Shown here in pieces: positions 1 through 9,561 of a DNA stretch of 64,000 nucleotides. The stretch's first letter is position 1; each line of letters begins with the position of its first letter. The translations under genes and the position numbers were made by a program. The stretch is from assembly GCF_000757425.2 (NCBI RefSeq), contig NZ_JPKR02000001.1:124001-188000 (forward strand), written 5' to 3'. This DNA is from Tatumella morbirosei. GTDB lineage: Bacteria > Pseudomonadota > Gammaproteobacteria > Enterobacterales > Enterobacteriaceae. The notes below the pieces were generated by a model that had not been told where the DNA came from, did not search any database, and saw nothing but the letters and a program-made list of their open reading frames with translations.

Positions 1-2
1 TT

Positions 3-86
3 GCCGATCCGCGCCTGCAACAGTGGCTGAAGCAGACCGATGATCCACTGGTTCATGGAGTTCTGGTCCCCGTTTCCGGTGACTAA
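3..86 (+). CDS. C-terminal end of a probable sulfatase (partial)
   Basis: An open frame enters from the left edge and stops at TAA 84-86, giving 27 residues that include WLKQTDDPLVHG. Sulfatases of the alkaline-phosphatase superfamily often end in a similar W..(Q/E)TDDPLL.G segment, which is the only basis for the name. The rest of the protein lies outside the window. Downstream genes look like organosulfur scavenging enzymes, so a sulfate-releasing enzyme would fit. A hairpin follows the stop codon. Confidence 0.45.
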   Translation, partial: ADPRLQQWLKQTDDPLVHGVLVPVSGD

Positions 87-113
87 ACCCCTTTAAGGAC
101 AGTCAGTTAATCG

Positions 114-136
114 CGGGTGACCGGATAGGTCGCCCG
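114..136 (+). terminator. Rho-independent terminator after the sulfatase tail
   Basis: CGGGTGACC and GGTCGCCCG form a 9-bp stem, with one G-T pair, around the loop GGATA. GCGTTTT follows directly. It separates the partial gene at the left edge from the MFS gene starting at 298. Confidence 0.6.
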
Positions 137-297
137 GCGTTTTCCTGTGGCTAAAATATCAATTAACTTATTGATTATATTGTATTTAATAGCAATATTT
201 GTTGTTTGTCTTTCCGGGTCTTGCAGCTTATAAATCGTCTTATCATCTGCAGCTTCTGCGCCTTGCAGACAGCCCATTACAAAAAGACGAGGGTTCT

Positions 298-1761
298 ATG
301 AGCACAATAAACACTGATGACGGTCTGCTGGTGCCGTCATCTCATTCATCGCCCGTCAGCTCGGTCGGTGATGTAGCAAGGCTGATTAACCGTCATGCGG
401 GCAGCCGGAAAAACAGCTATGCCAGATTCATCGTTTTTCTGGCACTGGGCGGTGTTTTCCTCGACGCCTATGACCTGACAACGCTCTCCTACGGCATTGA
501 TGATGTGGTGAAAGAGTTTGGGCTGACACCCACTCTGACCGGCGTGGTGACCTCTTCAATTATGGTGGGCACCATCATCGGTAATCTGCTCGGCGGCTGG
601 CTAACCGATAAATATGGCCGCTATTCGGTATTTATGGCCGATATGCTGTTCTTTGTGGTATCTGCGATAGCCGCAGGACTGGCACCCAATGTCTGGGTAC
701 TGATCGGCGCCCGTTTTCTGATGGGGATTGGTGTCGGCATTGACCTGCCGGTCGCCATGGCTTATCTGGCCGAGTTCTCGAAATTCACCGGCAAAGGTAA
801 CAAAGCCTCACGGCTCGCCGCCTGGTGTCCGATGTGGTACGCCGCCTCTTCGGTCTGTTTCCTGATTATCTTCGGACTCTATTTTGTGCTGCCACAGGCG
901 CATATCGACTGGCTGTGGCGGGCTTCGCTGTTGTTCGGGGCGGTACCGGCGTTATTAATTATTGCCGTACGCAGCAAGTTTATGAACGAATCGCCATTGT
1001 GGGCCGCCAACCAGGGGGATCTGAGTGGTGCGGTACGCATCCTGCGTGATTCTTACGGTATCAAGGCTCATGAAGCCGCCCCGCCGCAGGCAGAGAAAAA
1101 ATCTCCGCCTAAAGTCAGCTTTCGTGTGTTGTTTCAGAAACCGTATCGTGAACGTACCCTGGTCGCTGCGGTAATGAACATCTGTATCTCCTTCGAATAC
1201 ACCGCCATCGCCTTCTTCCTGCCATCGATCCTGGCACAGTTCCTTGGTGCCGGGGTGTTTGAAACCATTTCGGCCTCGCTGGGGCTGAATGCCTTGTTTG
1301 CCTTTACCGGCGGATTGCTGGGGATGCGCCTGGCCTGGAAATTTCCTTCCCGCCATGTGGCGATTGCCGGATTTGCCCTGCAGTTTATTGCGTTGGTTTC
1401 GCTGGCACTGATCGGGCACCCCACAGTACTGGTCGGGGTGGTGTTTGCCATTCTGATGCTCGGTCTGTGGCTGTTCGCGGAAGGATTCGGTCCCGGAGCA
1501 CAGATGATGATTTATCCGGCTCTCTCTTACCCGACACATATCCGTGCCACCGGAGTGGGCTTCGCACGTTCACTATCCGGGATTGGCAGTGCGCTGGCGC
1601 TGTTTATTCTGCCGATTTTGCAGGCATCGTTTGGCACCAATATGTTCTGGATTGTCTCTCTGGCGGCCATTATTCCGATTATTTTCCTACTGGCTGTCCG
1701 TTTTGAACCTACCCGTCATGACATTGATGATCATGCTGTACAAGGAGAATCCCATGTCTGA
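298..1761 (+). CDS. MFS transporter, sugar/aromatic-acid porter type
   Basis: This 487-residue inner-membrane carrier has about twelve hydrophobic segments. The typical MFS loop between helices 2 and 3 is visible (GGWLTDKYGR), and the first helix contains DAYD, as in aromatic acid:H+ symporters and general sugar porters. The frame is open from 199, but the ATG at 298 is preferred because the upstream residues look untranslated and a GA-rich stretch (GACGAGGG) precedes it. It overlaps the following oxidoreductase gene by 8 bases, so the two are translationally linked. Inferred role: import of the organosulfur or organic substrate handled by the flavin enzymes downstream. The substrate cannot be read from the sequence. 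An AT-rich stretch at about 150-195 may hold the promoter. Confidence 0.8.
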   Translation: MSTINTDDGLLVPSSHSSPVSSVGDVARLINRHAGSRKNSYARFIVFLALGGVFLDAYDLTTLSYGIDDVVKEFGLTPTLTGVVTSSIMVGTIIGNLLGGWLTDKYGRYSVFMADMLFFVVSAIAAGLAPNVWVLIGARFLMGIGVGIDLPVAMAYLAEFSKFTGKGNKASRLAAWCPMWYAASSVCFLIIFGLYFVLPQAHIDWLWRASLLFGAVPALLIIAVRSKFMNESPLWAANQGDLSGAVRILRDSYGIKAHEAAPPQAEKKSPPKVSFRVLFQKPYRERTLVAAVMNICISFEYTAIAFFLPSILAQFLGAGVFETISASLGLNALFAFTGGLLGMRLAWKFPSRHVAIAGFALQFIALVSLALIGHPTVLVGVVFAILMLGLWLFAEGFGPGAQMMIYPALSYPTHIRATGVGFARSLSGIGSALALFILPILQASFGTNMFWIVSLAAIIPIIFLLAVRFEPTRHDIDDHAVQGESHV

Positions 1762-2962
1762 ACCACAGATTCCTGATTATGAAACCATTGCGGCAAAATT
1801 CCGCCCGATTTTTACCCGGATAGCCGCCGGGGCGGCCGAACGTGAAATCAACCGCCAACTGGCGAATGAACCGGTACGCTGGCTGAAAGAGGCTGGGTTC
1901 GGTGCACTGCGGATTCCGGTGGAACAGGGCGGTTTTGGCGTCAGCTTGCCGCAACTCTTCCGGCTGCTGACCGAACTGGCGGAAGCCGACTCAAACCTGC
2001 CCCAGGCACTACGTGCCCATTTTGCCTTTGTCGAAGACCGGCTGAATCAGCCGGACAGCGAAGACCGGCGCCGCTGGTTCGGCCGTTTTACCGACGGGGA
2101 ACTGGTGGGAAGTGGCTGGACGGAAACCGGTGACATTAAGCTGGGGGAAGTGGTGACCCGGGTAACAAAGACAGAGCAGGACTGGCAGCTTGATGGCCAT
2201 AAATTTTACAGCACCGGCACACTGTACGCCGACTGGATCGATGTTTTTGCACGGCGCAATGACAATAACGGCGATGTGATCGCGATAGTCAGTACCCACC
2301 AGTCAGCGGTGGAGCGGGAAGATGACTGGGACGGTTTTGGACAGCGTCTGACCGGCAGCGGCACCACCCGGTTTAATCAGGCCAGGGTCGAAGCTGAACA
2401 TGTCTATGATTTTGCCGATCGTTTCCGTTATCAGACCGCCTTTTACCAGCATGTGTTATTAGCCACCCTGGCCGGTATTGGTCGCGCTGTCACCCGCGAT
2501 GCTGCACAAGGTGTCGCTGCCCGGAAACGTATCTACAGCCACGGTAATGCCCCTCAGGTGAGACAGGATCCGCAGGTATTACAGGTGGTGGGACAAATTT
2601 CGTCCTGGTCATTCGCCGTGGAGGCCGCGGTACACCAGGCGGCGCTTTCCCTGCAACGTGCCTGGGAACTGCACGACAGTGCTGATGAAGCGGCTGTTTT
2701 ACAGGCGAATATCGATGCCGAAGTCGATGCGGCCAGGGCCCAGGTGATTGCCTCCGAACTGGTGCCACGGGCGGCGACCGAACTGTTTAACGCTCTGGGA
2801 GCTTCAGATACCCGGGTCAGTAAGGCGCTGGATCGCCACTGGCGCAATGCCCGCACAGTCTCTTCCCACAATCCGGTGATTTATAAAGCCCGTAACGTGG
2901 GGGACTGGGAAGTGAACTCGCATCAGCCCACCTTTATCTGGCAAATCGGTAACGGTGAGTAG
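1754..2962 (+). CDS. Acyl-CoA dehydrogenase-fold flavin monooxygenase, DszC/SfnB-like (copy 1)
   Basis: This 402-residue cytoplasmic protein has the acyl-CoA dehydrogenase fold: a helical N-domain, a beta middle domain with GSGWTETGD and DWDGFGQRLTGSGTTRF, and a helical C-domain ending in the family mark LDRHWRNART. DszC- and SfnB-type members use reduced flavin and oxygen on sulfur compounds instead of oxidising acyl-CoA. The start at 1754 has AAGGAG 7 bases upstream and lies inside the end of the transporter gene. It is the most diverged of the four paralogues here: its C-terminus reads VSSHNPVIYKARNVGDW where the others have THTLHDPVRWK. A reductase partner is not seen nearby. Family assignment is firm; substrate unknown. 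Confidence 0.82.
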   Translation: MSEPQIPDYETIAAKFRPIFTRIAAGAAEREINRQLANEPVRWLKEAGFGALRIPVEQGGFGVSLPQLFRLLTELAEADSNLPQALRAHFAFVEDRLNQPDSEDRRRWFGRFTDGELVGSGWTETGDIKLGEVVTRVTKTEQDWQLDGHKFYSTGTLYADWIDVFARRNDNNGDVIAIVSTHQSAVEREDDWDGFGQRLTGSGTTRFNQARVEAEHVYDFADRFRYQTAFYQHVLLATLAGIGRAVTRDAAQGVAARKRIYSHGNAPQVRQDPQVLQVVGQISSWSFAVEAAVHQAALSLQRAWELHDSADEAAVLQANIDAEVDAARAQVIASELVPRAATELFNALGASDTRVSKALDRHWRNARTVSSHNPVIYKARNVGDWEVNSHQPTFIWQIGNGE

Positions 2963-2972
2963 GGGATTACAG

Positions 2973-4184
2973 ATGACACAACAGCAAACCCGGCGGCTGC
3001 CGGAACCGGCCACAGTGATTACCGGTGAGCAGCAGGCGATCGAGGCGGCCCGGGCCGTCGCGGCGCTGGCGGCAACCGATGTGGTGAAACGGGATCGCCA
3101 ACGAATTTACCCGCAAGAAGCACTGGCACTATTCAGTAGTTCTGGGCTGGGGAGCATTCTGGTACCGCGCCACTATGGCGGAGGCGGATTATCTTACGCC
3201 ACGGTGGCGGAGGTGTTCCGCATCATCTCCGCCGTCGATCCTTCGCTGGGACAGATTCCACAGAATCATTTTGGTCTGATTCAGTATCTGCGGGATGAAG
3301 GCACAGAACTGCAAAAACAACAGCTATTTGACCGGGTGGTCGCGGGCTACCGCATTGGTAATGGTGGTCCGGAAAAAGGGGCCCGTCATACCCGTGAGGT
3401 GCTGGCCAGGCTGCGTTATACCGCGGAGGGGCCGCGACTGACCGGTGAAAAGTTTTACTCTACCGGAGCGTTATTTGCGGATATCGCGGCCACCACCGCC
3501 ATTGATGACCAGGGTAAAGCCTTGCTGGCCTTTATTCCGCTACCTGCTGAGGGGCTGCAAATCATCGACGACTGGTCAGGCATCGGTCAGCGTACCACTG
3601 CCAGCGGCACCATGCGCTTGCAGGAGGTGGCAGTCGATCCCAACTGGCTGGTGGCGGTTCCCGCTACCGATAAGCCTTCGCTGCGAGGTCCGGTTTCTCA
3701 GCTGATTCAGGCCGCGATAGATGCCGGTATTGCGCGTGGTGCGTTTGAAGAAGCCCGGGAATTTATCCTTCACCAGTCACGGCCGTGGGTGGATGCCGGG
3801 GTAGATCGTAATGCAGACGATAGCCAGTTGCAGGCGGATGTCGGACGGGTGTATGTCGACTTACTGGCGGCAGAGGCCACACTCCGACAGGCCGCCGCAG
3901 TGCTGGATAGCATTGACCCTGCGCAACTGGATGCCGCGACCGCCGCACGGGCATCGATTGCGGTGGCCGGTGCCAAGGTACTGACCACCGCAGCGGCGTT
4001 ACAGGTGAGTGAAAAACTCCTGGAATGGGGTGGCAGCCGCGCGACCCTGGAACAGCATGGCTTAGATCGCCACTGGCGCAATGCCCGCACTCATACCCTG
4101 CACGATCCGGTGCGCTGGAAGCAGCATACCCTTGGAAATTATTACCTTAACGGCGTTGAACCTGTACGCCATGCCTGGATATAA
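2973..4184 (+). CDS. SfnB-family sulfur acquisition oxidoreductase (copy 2)
   Basis: This is a 403-residue acyl-CoA dehydrogenase-fold flavoprotein. Shared SfnB-type landmarks are DPSLGQIPQNHFG in the N-domain, GEKFYSTGALFAD at the start of the middle domain, IDDWSGIGQRTTASGTMRL, and GLDRHWRNARTHTLHDPVRWK near the end. The ATG at 2973 follows GTAGGGGATTAC and is 10 bases after the previous stop. An upstream in-frame codon at 2955 lies inside copy 1 and is less likely. Inferred role: a flavin-dependent step in releasing sulfur from a small organosulfur compound, judged from family and neighbours. Exact substrate and flavin reductase are unknown. Confidence 0.82.
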   Translation: MTQQQTRRLPEPATVITGEQQAIEAARAVAALAATDVVKRDRQRIYPQEALALFSSSGLGSILVPRHYGGGGLSYATVAEVFRIISAVDPSLGQIPQNHFGLIQYLRDEGTELQKQQLFDRVVAGYRIGNGGPEKGARHTREVLARLRYTAEGPRLTGEKFYSTGALFADIAATTAIDDQGKALLAFIPLPAEGLQIIDDWSGIGQRTTASGTMRLQEVAVDPNWLVAVPATDKPSLRGPVSQLIQAAIDAGIARGAFEEAREFILHQSRPWVDAGVDRNADDSQLQADVGRVYVDLLAAEATLRQAAAVLDSIDPAQLDAATAARASIAVAGAKVLTTAAALQVSEKLLEWGGSRATLEQHGLDRHWRNARTHTLHDPVRWKQHTLGNYYLNGVEPVRHAWI

Positions 4185-4194
4185 GGACGCCATC

Positions 4195-5403
4195 ATGACA
4201 GTGAGTCAGGTAAGCCCGAAACACCCCGCCGCAGTGATTACCTCCCCGCAGCAGGCCGTCAGCGTCGCCCGGGAACTGGCGGATGCTATCCGCAGCGGAT
4301 CGGCGGTACGTGATCGGGACAGAATTCTGCCGCTCCGTGAGCTGGAACAGTTTTTTGCCTCCGGCCTGGGGGGCATCACCGTTCCGAAAAGCTTTGGCGG
4401 AGCCGGGGTGCCGACCGCCACGCTGGCAGAGGTGACGTCGATTATCAGCGAGGCCGACAGTGCTATCGGTCAGGTGCCGCAAAATCATTATTATGCGCTG
4501 GAAGTGCTGCGGGTTAACGGCAGCCCTCAGCAACAGCAACGGCTGTATGCCGAAGTGCTGGCCGGGGTCCATCTGGGAAATGCGCTGGCAGAGTTCAGCT
4601 CCCCGGCTGCTCATCAACGTTCCACCTCTATCCTGCCGCAGGGCGATCACTACCGACTACAGGGTCGAAAATTTTATGCCACCGGGGCGTTGTTCGCGGA
4701 CCGCATTCCGACAGCCGCACGGGACGAAAATGGCAACGATCAGCTGGTATTTGTGCCCCGTCATCAGTCCGGGGTCACGGTGATCGATGACTGGTCTGGC
4801 TTTGGTCAGCGCACCACCGGCAGCGGTACCGTGGTCTTTGAGCAGGTGCTGATTGGAGGCGAAGATATCGTGCCATTTTCCTCCGCCTTTGAACGGCCCA
4901 CCACGGTCGGGCCGTTCGCCCAGATTATTCACGCGGCGATAGGCCAGGGGATTGCCCGGGCGGCATTTAACGACATGCTTGGTTTTATCCGTCAGCAGGC
5001 CCGGCCCTGGCCGGACTCCGGGCTGGAACGGGCCGCCGATGACCCATTGACCCTTGACAGAATCGGTCTGCTGGCTGCCCGGTTGCAGGGGGGCGATGCA
5101 CTGCTCAGTACGGCAGGTCTGGCGGTGGACGCTGCACAGGCAGATCCGGATGCCGGTAGTGTGGCCGAGGCCTCGCTGCAGGTGGCGGCCGCGCGGGCCT
5201 GGACGACCGAAGTCTCTCTGCAGGCCGGTAACCTGTTGTTTGAACTGTCCGGCACCCGTTCTGCATTGCGTGAACACAACCTGGACCGTCACTGGCGCAA
5301 TGCCCGTACCCATACGCTGCATGATCCGGTCCGCTGGAAGTATCCGATTATCGGTAACTATCTGTTGAACGGTGTGTTGCCGCCACGCAGGGGAACAATA
5401 TGA
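4195..5403 (+). CDS. SfnB-family sulfur acquisition oxidoreductase (copy 3)
   Basis: The third tandem paralogue has 402 residues. It contains DSAIGQVPQNHYYAL, GRKFYATGALFADR, IDDWSGFGQRTTGSGTVVF and NLDRHWRNARTHTLHDPVRWKY in the same order as copy 2. An AAGGA box precedes the ATG at 4195, 10 bases after the copy 2 stop. Its stop overlaps the start of the next monooxygenase gene (ATGA at 5400). Copies 2 and 3 are close in domain plan yet clearly different in sequence, so the array is an old duplication, not a recent one. It probably acts in the cytoplasm with a reduced flavin supplied by a separate reductase. Confidence 0.82.
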   Translation: MTVSQVSPKHPAAVITSPQQAVSVARELADAIRSGSAVRDRDRILPLRELEQFFASGLGGITVPKSFGGAGVPTATLAEVTSIISEADSAIGQVPQNHYYALEVLRVNGSPQQQQRLYAEVLAGVHLGNALAEFSSPAAHQRSTSILPQGDHYRLQGRKFYATGALFADRIPTAARDENGNDQLVFVPRHQSGVTVIDDWSGFGQRTTGSGTVVFEQVLIGGEDIVPFSSAFERPTTVGPFAQIIHAAIGQGIARAAFNDMLGFIRQQARPWPDSGLERAADDPLTLDRIGLLAARLQGGDALLSTAGLAVDAAQADPDAGSVAEASLQVAAARAWTTEVSLQAGNLLFELSGTRSALREHNLDRHWRNARTHTLHDPVRWKYPIIGNYLLNGVLPPRRGTI

Positions 5404-6752
5404 GTCAGCCCGGAAAACAGGTACTGCTTAATGCATTCAGTATGAACTGTGTCGGCCATATTCATCACGGGATGTGGACCCATCCACTGGATCAGTCGGT
5501 GGATTTTAACTCGCTGAATTACTGGCTGGAACTGGCAAAAACCCTGGAGCGGGGATTGTTCGACGGGTTGTTTATTGCCGACATTCTCGGGGTTTATGAC
5601 GTTTATCAGCAGGGGATTGCCCTGACGGCCAGTGAATCTATCCAGTTGCCGGTCAATGACCCGTTACTGCTCATCCCGGCGATGGCCAGTGTGACGCAAC
5701 ACCTTGGGTTCGGGGTCACCGCTAACCTGAGTTATGAAGCGCCTTATCCGTTTGCCCGGCGTTTCTCGACGCTCGACCATCTGACCGGGGGGCGGATTGG
5801 CTGGAATATTGTCACCGGCTATCTGGACAGCGCGGCACGGGCGATGGGTCAGGCTCAGCTGGCGGGGCACGATCGCCGTTATGATCAGGCCGATGAGTTC
5901 CTTGAGGTGAGTTATCAGCTGTGGGAGGGAAGTTGGGAGGATGATGCGGTACTGGCCGATAAGCAGCGGCGGTTGTACGCCGACAGTCAAAAAATTCATT
6001 CGATCCGCCATCATGGGGAATTTTATCAGCTGGAGGGTTATCACCTGTCATCGCCTTCACCGCAGCGCACACCGTTGTTGTTCCAGGCCGGCAGTTCCGA
6101 ACGGGGCAGCCGGTTTGCCGCACAACATGCGGAATGCACTTTTGTCAGTGGAGGTAGCTTGCAGGGAACCCGGGCTCAGGTTGAAAAACTGCGTCAGGCC
6201 GCCCGCGAACAGGGACGACAGCCGGAGGATATCAAGGTGTTTATGGGCGTTTCGGTGATTGTTGCCGCCACCGAGGCGGAGGCTCGCAGCAAACACCAGG
6301 AATATCTGCGTTATGCCAGCCCGGAGGCAGGTCTGGCCCATTTTTCCAGTTCCGTGGGTATCGATTTTGCACAATTCGGCCTCGACCAACCGGTCAGCAG
6401 TGGTCCTACACGGGCGATTGAATCGGTCAGCAAAGCCTTTGATGGCTGGACGCCCAGGCGCTTACTGGAACAGCACGCTCTGGGCGGGCGCTATACGCTG
6501 ATCGTCGGATCTCCTTCGCAGGTAGCGGATCAGTTGCTGAAATGGGTGGATGAGACCGGGATCGATGGTTTTAATCTGACGCGGATCGTTAATCCGCAGA
6601 GTTATATTGATTTTATCGATCTGGTGGTTCCGGAATTGCAGCAGCGTGGCCGTTACAAAACGGCTTACCCGCCGGGGACTTTCCGCGAAAAGTTGTTTGG
6701 TCAGTCTGCGCGGTTACCGGCGACTCATCCGGCCGCACAAGCGCGGCGCTGA
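5400..6752 (+). CDS. FMN-dependent monooxygenase, NtaA/SnaA/DszA family
   Basis: This 450-residue protein is of the bacterial luciferase-like class. Typical features are the N-terminal LNAFSMNCVGHIHHGMWTHP, FDGLFIADILGVYD, the ITGYLDSAARAMG-like segment (read here as IVTGYLDSAARAMG), and the LFQAGSSERGSRFAAQHAE loop. NtaA, SnaA, DszA and DmoA relatives are two-component oxygenases that take FMNH2 from a partner and attack C-N or C-S bonds. The start codon overlaps the copy 3 stop by 4 bases, so it is the last gene of a transporter-oxidoreductase operon running from 298. A perfect hairpin at 6761 ends the unit. Inferred role: C-S bond cleavage of a sulfone or thioether that the SfnB-like enzymes may oxidise. 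Confidence 0.85.
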   Translation: MSQPGKQVLLNAFSMNCVGHIHHGMWTHPLDQSVDFNSLNYWLELAKTLERGLFDGLFIADILGVYDVYQQGIALTASESIQLPVNDPLLLIPAMASVTQHLGFGVTANLSYEAPYPFARRFSTLDHLTGGRIGWNIVTGYLDSAARAMGQAQLAGHDRRYDQADEFLEVSYQLWEGSWEDDAVLADKQRRLYADSQKIHSIRHHGEFYQLEGYHLSSPSPQRTPLLFQAGSSERGSRFAAQHAECTFVSGGSLQGTRAQVEKLRQAAREQGRQPEDIKVFMGVSVIVAATEAEARSKHQEYLRYASPEAGLAHFSSSVGIDFAQFGLDQPVSSGPTRAIESVSKAFDGWTPRRLLEQHALGGRYTLIVGSPSQVADQLLKWVDETGIDGFNLTRIVNPQSYIDFIDLVVPELQQRGRYKTAYPPGTFREKLFGQSARLPATHPAAQARR

Positions 6753-6760
6753 ACCTGAAA

Positions 6761-6780
6761 CACCGCCCTGCGGGGCGGTG
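6761..6780. terminator. Bidirectional hairpin between convergent genes
   Basis: CACCGCCC and GGGCGGTG form a perfect 8-bp stem with the loop TGCG. It lies in the 36-base gap between two convergent genes. No long T-run follows on either side. Confidence 0.6.
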
Positions 6781-6788
6781 GTGATGAT

Positions 6789-8054
6789 TCAGTTCCAGGC
6801 ATGGCGTGGCGGGTTAATATTGTTCAGATAGTAGTTTCCCACATGGAAATATTTCCAGCGCACCGGGTCGTGCAGCGTATGGGTACGCGCATTACGCCAG
6901 TGGCGATCCAGATTAAATTCCTCCAGGGTTGAGCGTGTTCCTGCCAGCTCAAACAGTTTATTTCCGGCCTGTAATGCCACTTCGGTGGTCAGCACTTTGG
7001 CTTCGGCGGTTGCTACAGAAGCTGCCGCCACGGTCTGCTCATTCGGCTGTTTTAAGGCTTCATCAATCAGTTGTCCTGCCCGCCATAACAGCGACTCTGC
7101 GGCATGCAGCCGGATTTTCAGGTCACCAATCGCCGCGATGGTGAAGATATCCTGCGAGGCCTTTTCCTGACCACTGTCGATCCACGGGCGGGATTTTTCA
7201 TTAATAAATTTCACGGTATCAGTGAGGGTGCCACGGGCGATACCGGCATCGACCGCCGCCTGGATAATCTGCGAGATCGCGCCGGCGGCGGTAGGCCGGT
7301 CAAAGGCTTTCCAGACCGGAATCACATCTTCCTCTGTAGCCCGGACATTATCCAGCACGACGCTGCCGGACGCGGTGGTACGCTGGCCAAACGAGGACCA
7401 GTTATTAATGACCGTCAGCCCTGCACTGTCGCGGTTCAGAACCACCAGTTGCACCAGCCCCTGTTCATCGACCGCCACGGTATGTACCTTGTGGGCCAGC
7501 AGGGCGCCGGTGGCATAAAATTTCTCGCCATTCACCCGCAGATGATCACCGTGCCTTGTCAGGGTGGTCCGGAAATCGGCAACGGTTTTTGAGCCTTTTT
7601 CGGAAAAGGCATTACCCCAGCGTTCACCGCGTAATACGCCGGCCAGCAGCCGTTGTTTCTGGCTTTCGCTGCCATCAGCAATCAGATGGGCCACCCCCGC
7701 CAGATGGTTCTGCGGGATTTGCCCTAATGCGGAATCTGCCGCCGAGATAATGGAAATCACCCGTGCCACGGTCGCGTAAGAGACTTCCGCGCCGCCATAA
7801 GCTTTTGGCACATTGATACCCCACAATCCGCTTTGTGAAAATGCCTCCAGTTCGGCCACCGGCAGTATCCCTTCGCGGTCACGCCGGGCGGCTCCAACGG
7901 CGAATTGTTCTGCCAGTTGTTCTGCAACCTCAATCGCCTGCTGGTCACTACGGATAATCTGTGCCGGGACCGACGGCAGTGGCAACGGAGCCAGGGGTTC
8001 AGAAGAATTCACGTAAATATCGGCGGCCTGTGGAACCTCTAATGTGCTCATCAC
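6789..8054 (-). CDS. SfnB-family sulfur acquisition oxidoreductase (copy 4, opposite strand)
   Basis: This 421-residue protein is the fourth SfnB-like flavoprotein here and is convergent with the operon above. It contains DSALGQIPQNHLAG, GEKFYATGALLAHK, INNWSSFGQRTTASGSVVL and NLDRHWRNARTHTLHDPVRWK. Its N-terminus is about 20 residues longer than copies 2 and 3 (MMSTLEVPQAADIYVNSSEP). AAGGAGAAG precedes the ATG. It has its own upstream region (8055-8150, AT-rich), so it can be expressed independently of copies 1-3. It closely resembles copy 3 in motif wording, which suggests duplication followed by inversion. Confidence 0.82.
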   Translation of the reverse strand: MMSTLEVPQAADIYVNSSEPLAPLPLPSVPAQIIRSDQQAIEVAEQLAEQFAVGAARRDREGILPVAELEAFSQSGLWGINVPKAYGGAEVSYATVARVISIISAADSALGQIPQNHLAGVAHLIADGSESQKQRLLAGVLRGERWGNAFSEKGSKTVADFRTTLTRHGDHLRVNGEKFYATGALLAHKVHTVAVDEQGLVQLVVLNRDSAGLTVINNWSSFGQRTTASGSVVLDNVRATEEDVIPVWKAFDRPTAAGAISQIIQAAVDAGIARGTLTDTVKFINEKSRPWIDSGQEKASQDIFTIAAIGDLKIRLHAAESLLWRAGQLIDEALKQPNEQTVAAASVATAEAKVLTTEVALQAGNKLFELAGTRSTLEEFNLDRHWRNARTHTLHDPVRWKYFHVGNYYLNNINPPRHAWN

Positions 8055-8288
8055 TTCTCCTTACCAGACATGTCGCGCATTGCGCAGAATCCCCATAGTG
8101 GCACAGTTTTTCCGCGACAAATTAGAACAATTCCGGCAATCGATTTGCGGCAGATGAATAACGATAAGAATATGAAATTAAACAGGTATTTTAAATTCTA
8201 TTGACGCTTCCGGGGGAGGGGGTCATCCCCGGGCGTCTGAGGTTCCGGTCGGCCCCGGAACGCTTCCACCGAGACCGGGGGCCGGGGA
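8055..8288. other. Intergenic region: promoter side of the SfnB-like gene and end of lacY
   Basis: The left half (8055-8210) is AT-rich and should hold the promoter of the minus-strand SfnB-like gene. No convincing -35/-10 pair could be fixed by eye. The right half is GC-rich with several short inverted repeats, including GTTCCGG/CCGGAAC at 8242-8261 with a 6-base loop, and would end transcription leaving lacY. No coding sequence is seen. Confidence 0.45.
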
Positions 8289-9539
8289 CTATTTCCCGGG
8301 GAGAGGGGCGGCAGTCAGATTGACATTTTTATTCTGGCTCAGAGTAAACAGTGACAACAGGGTAAAGCTCAGCGCAATCAGCCCCAGTACCAGATAGGCC
8401 CCTTTAAAGCCGATATTCTGGTACATCACGCCGGCCAGATAAGACATAAAAATCATCGCCAGCTGTTTGAAGAAACAGAAACAGACCAGATAGATAGTCG
8501 CCGAAAACCGGACTTCAAACTGACTGGTAATGTATTTAAAACAGCCGACAATCAGGAAAGGGATCTCGAACATATGCAGCGTTTTCAGCACCACCACTTC
8601 TACGGCATTGGTGGCAAATGACGAACCGACGATCCTGACGGACATAATGGCTCCCGCCAGCAATAGGGCATTTTTCCCGCCAATCCGGTTCACAATCAAC
8701 GGCGCAAAAAACATGATCAATCCGTTCAGCAGTTCGCCCAGCGTCGTGACATAGCCAAACACCTGGGTGCCTTTGGCGGGGCTGCTAAAAAATCCGGTAA
8801 AGAAATTAGCAAACTGCTGATCGAAAACGTCGTAGGTACAGGACACGCCAATCACGTATAACGACAGGAACCACAGCTTCGGTTGTTTAAATAACTCCAG
8901 TGCCAGCTTCAGGCTGAATGCCGACGGGTTAGCCCCCACCGCATTGGCGACCACGGCAGAAGAGGAGCTGGTGGTCCGTGAGAAAAACAGCAACAGTGCG
9001 AGGATTACCGCACAACCCGACCCCAGCCAGAACACAAACTGATTATTAATGGTAAACATTATTCCCGTGATCGAGGCGCAGATAGCCCAGCCCACACAGA
9101 CAAACATCCGCGCACGACCAAACTCGAACTGGCTGCGGCGGCTGACTTTCTCGATATAGGCCTCAATCGACGGGCCACCGGCATTGTAGATAAAACCGAG
9201 GTAAATCCCGCCGACCACCGAACCCAGTAATACGTTGTATTGCAGCAGGGGGCCGAACACATAAATAAAGAACGGGGCAAACATCACCAGCATGCCGGTA
9301 ATCACCCACAGCAGATGTTTACGCAGCCCTAATTTGTCTGACAGCAGGCCAAACACCGGCTGAAACAACAGCGAGAACAGTGAAATCGAGGCAAAGATCA
9401 TCCCGGTATCTTCCTGACTGATATGGTTGATATCGTGCAGCCAGATCGGGAAGAACGGAAAGTAGGCTCCCATAATAAAGAAATAGAAGAAAAAGAAGCT
9501 GCCGAAGATCCAGAAATTAGTGTTGCGTAAATAGTACAT
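8289..9539 (-). CDS. lacY: Lactose permease LacY
   Basis: This 416-residue proton-coupled lactose importer lies in the inner membrane. Long stretches match remembered E. coli LacY, such as [20 protein letters not shown] near the start and [20 protein letters not shown] around residues 235-255. Functionally known residues are present by context: the Glu in IEKVSRRS (E. coli E126), Arg in FGRARM (R144), Cys in CVGW (C148), and the Arg, His and Glu of helices IX-X (IMSVR, LHMFE). The start at 9539 is preferred over one 7 codons upstream because AGGAAACG sits 8 bases before it. It is the last gene of the lac operon here; no lacA thiogalactoside transacetylase follows. The C-terminal tail ([15 protein letters not shown]) differs from that of E. 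coli. Confidence 0.97.
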   Translation of the reverse strand: MYYLRNTNFWIFGSFFFFYFFIMGAYFPFFPIWLHDINHISQEDTGMIFASISLFSLLFQPVFGLLSDKLGLRKHLLWVITGMLVMFAPFFIYVFGPLLQYNVLLGSVVGGIYLGFIYNAGGPSIEAYIEKVSRRSQFEFGRARMFVCVGWAICASITGIMFTINNQFVFWLGSGCAVILALLLFFSRTTSSSSAVVANAVGANPSAFSLKLALELFKQPKLWFLSLYVIGVSCTYDVFDQQFANFFTGFFSSPAKGTQVFGYVTTLGELLNGLIMFFAPLIVNRIGGKNALLLAGAIMSVRIVGSSFATNAVEVVVLKTLHMFEIPFLIVGCFKYITSQFEVRFSATIYLVCFCFFKQLAMIFMSYLAGVMYQNIGFKGAYLVLGLIALSFTLLSLFTLSQNKNVNLTAAPLPGK

Positions 9540-9561
9540 AATCGTTTCCTTGCGCCGCACT

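Noticed and set aside
4657-5322. 221-residue minus-strand frame within the third SfnB-like gene
   Set aside because: It is antisense to conserved flavoprotein codons and has no domain. Similar shadows occur in all the GC-rich genes here.
8091-8107. sigma-54-like TGGCAC...TT motif
   Set aside because: It lies on the plus strand pointing away from the gene it might serve, and the second half lacks the GC element.
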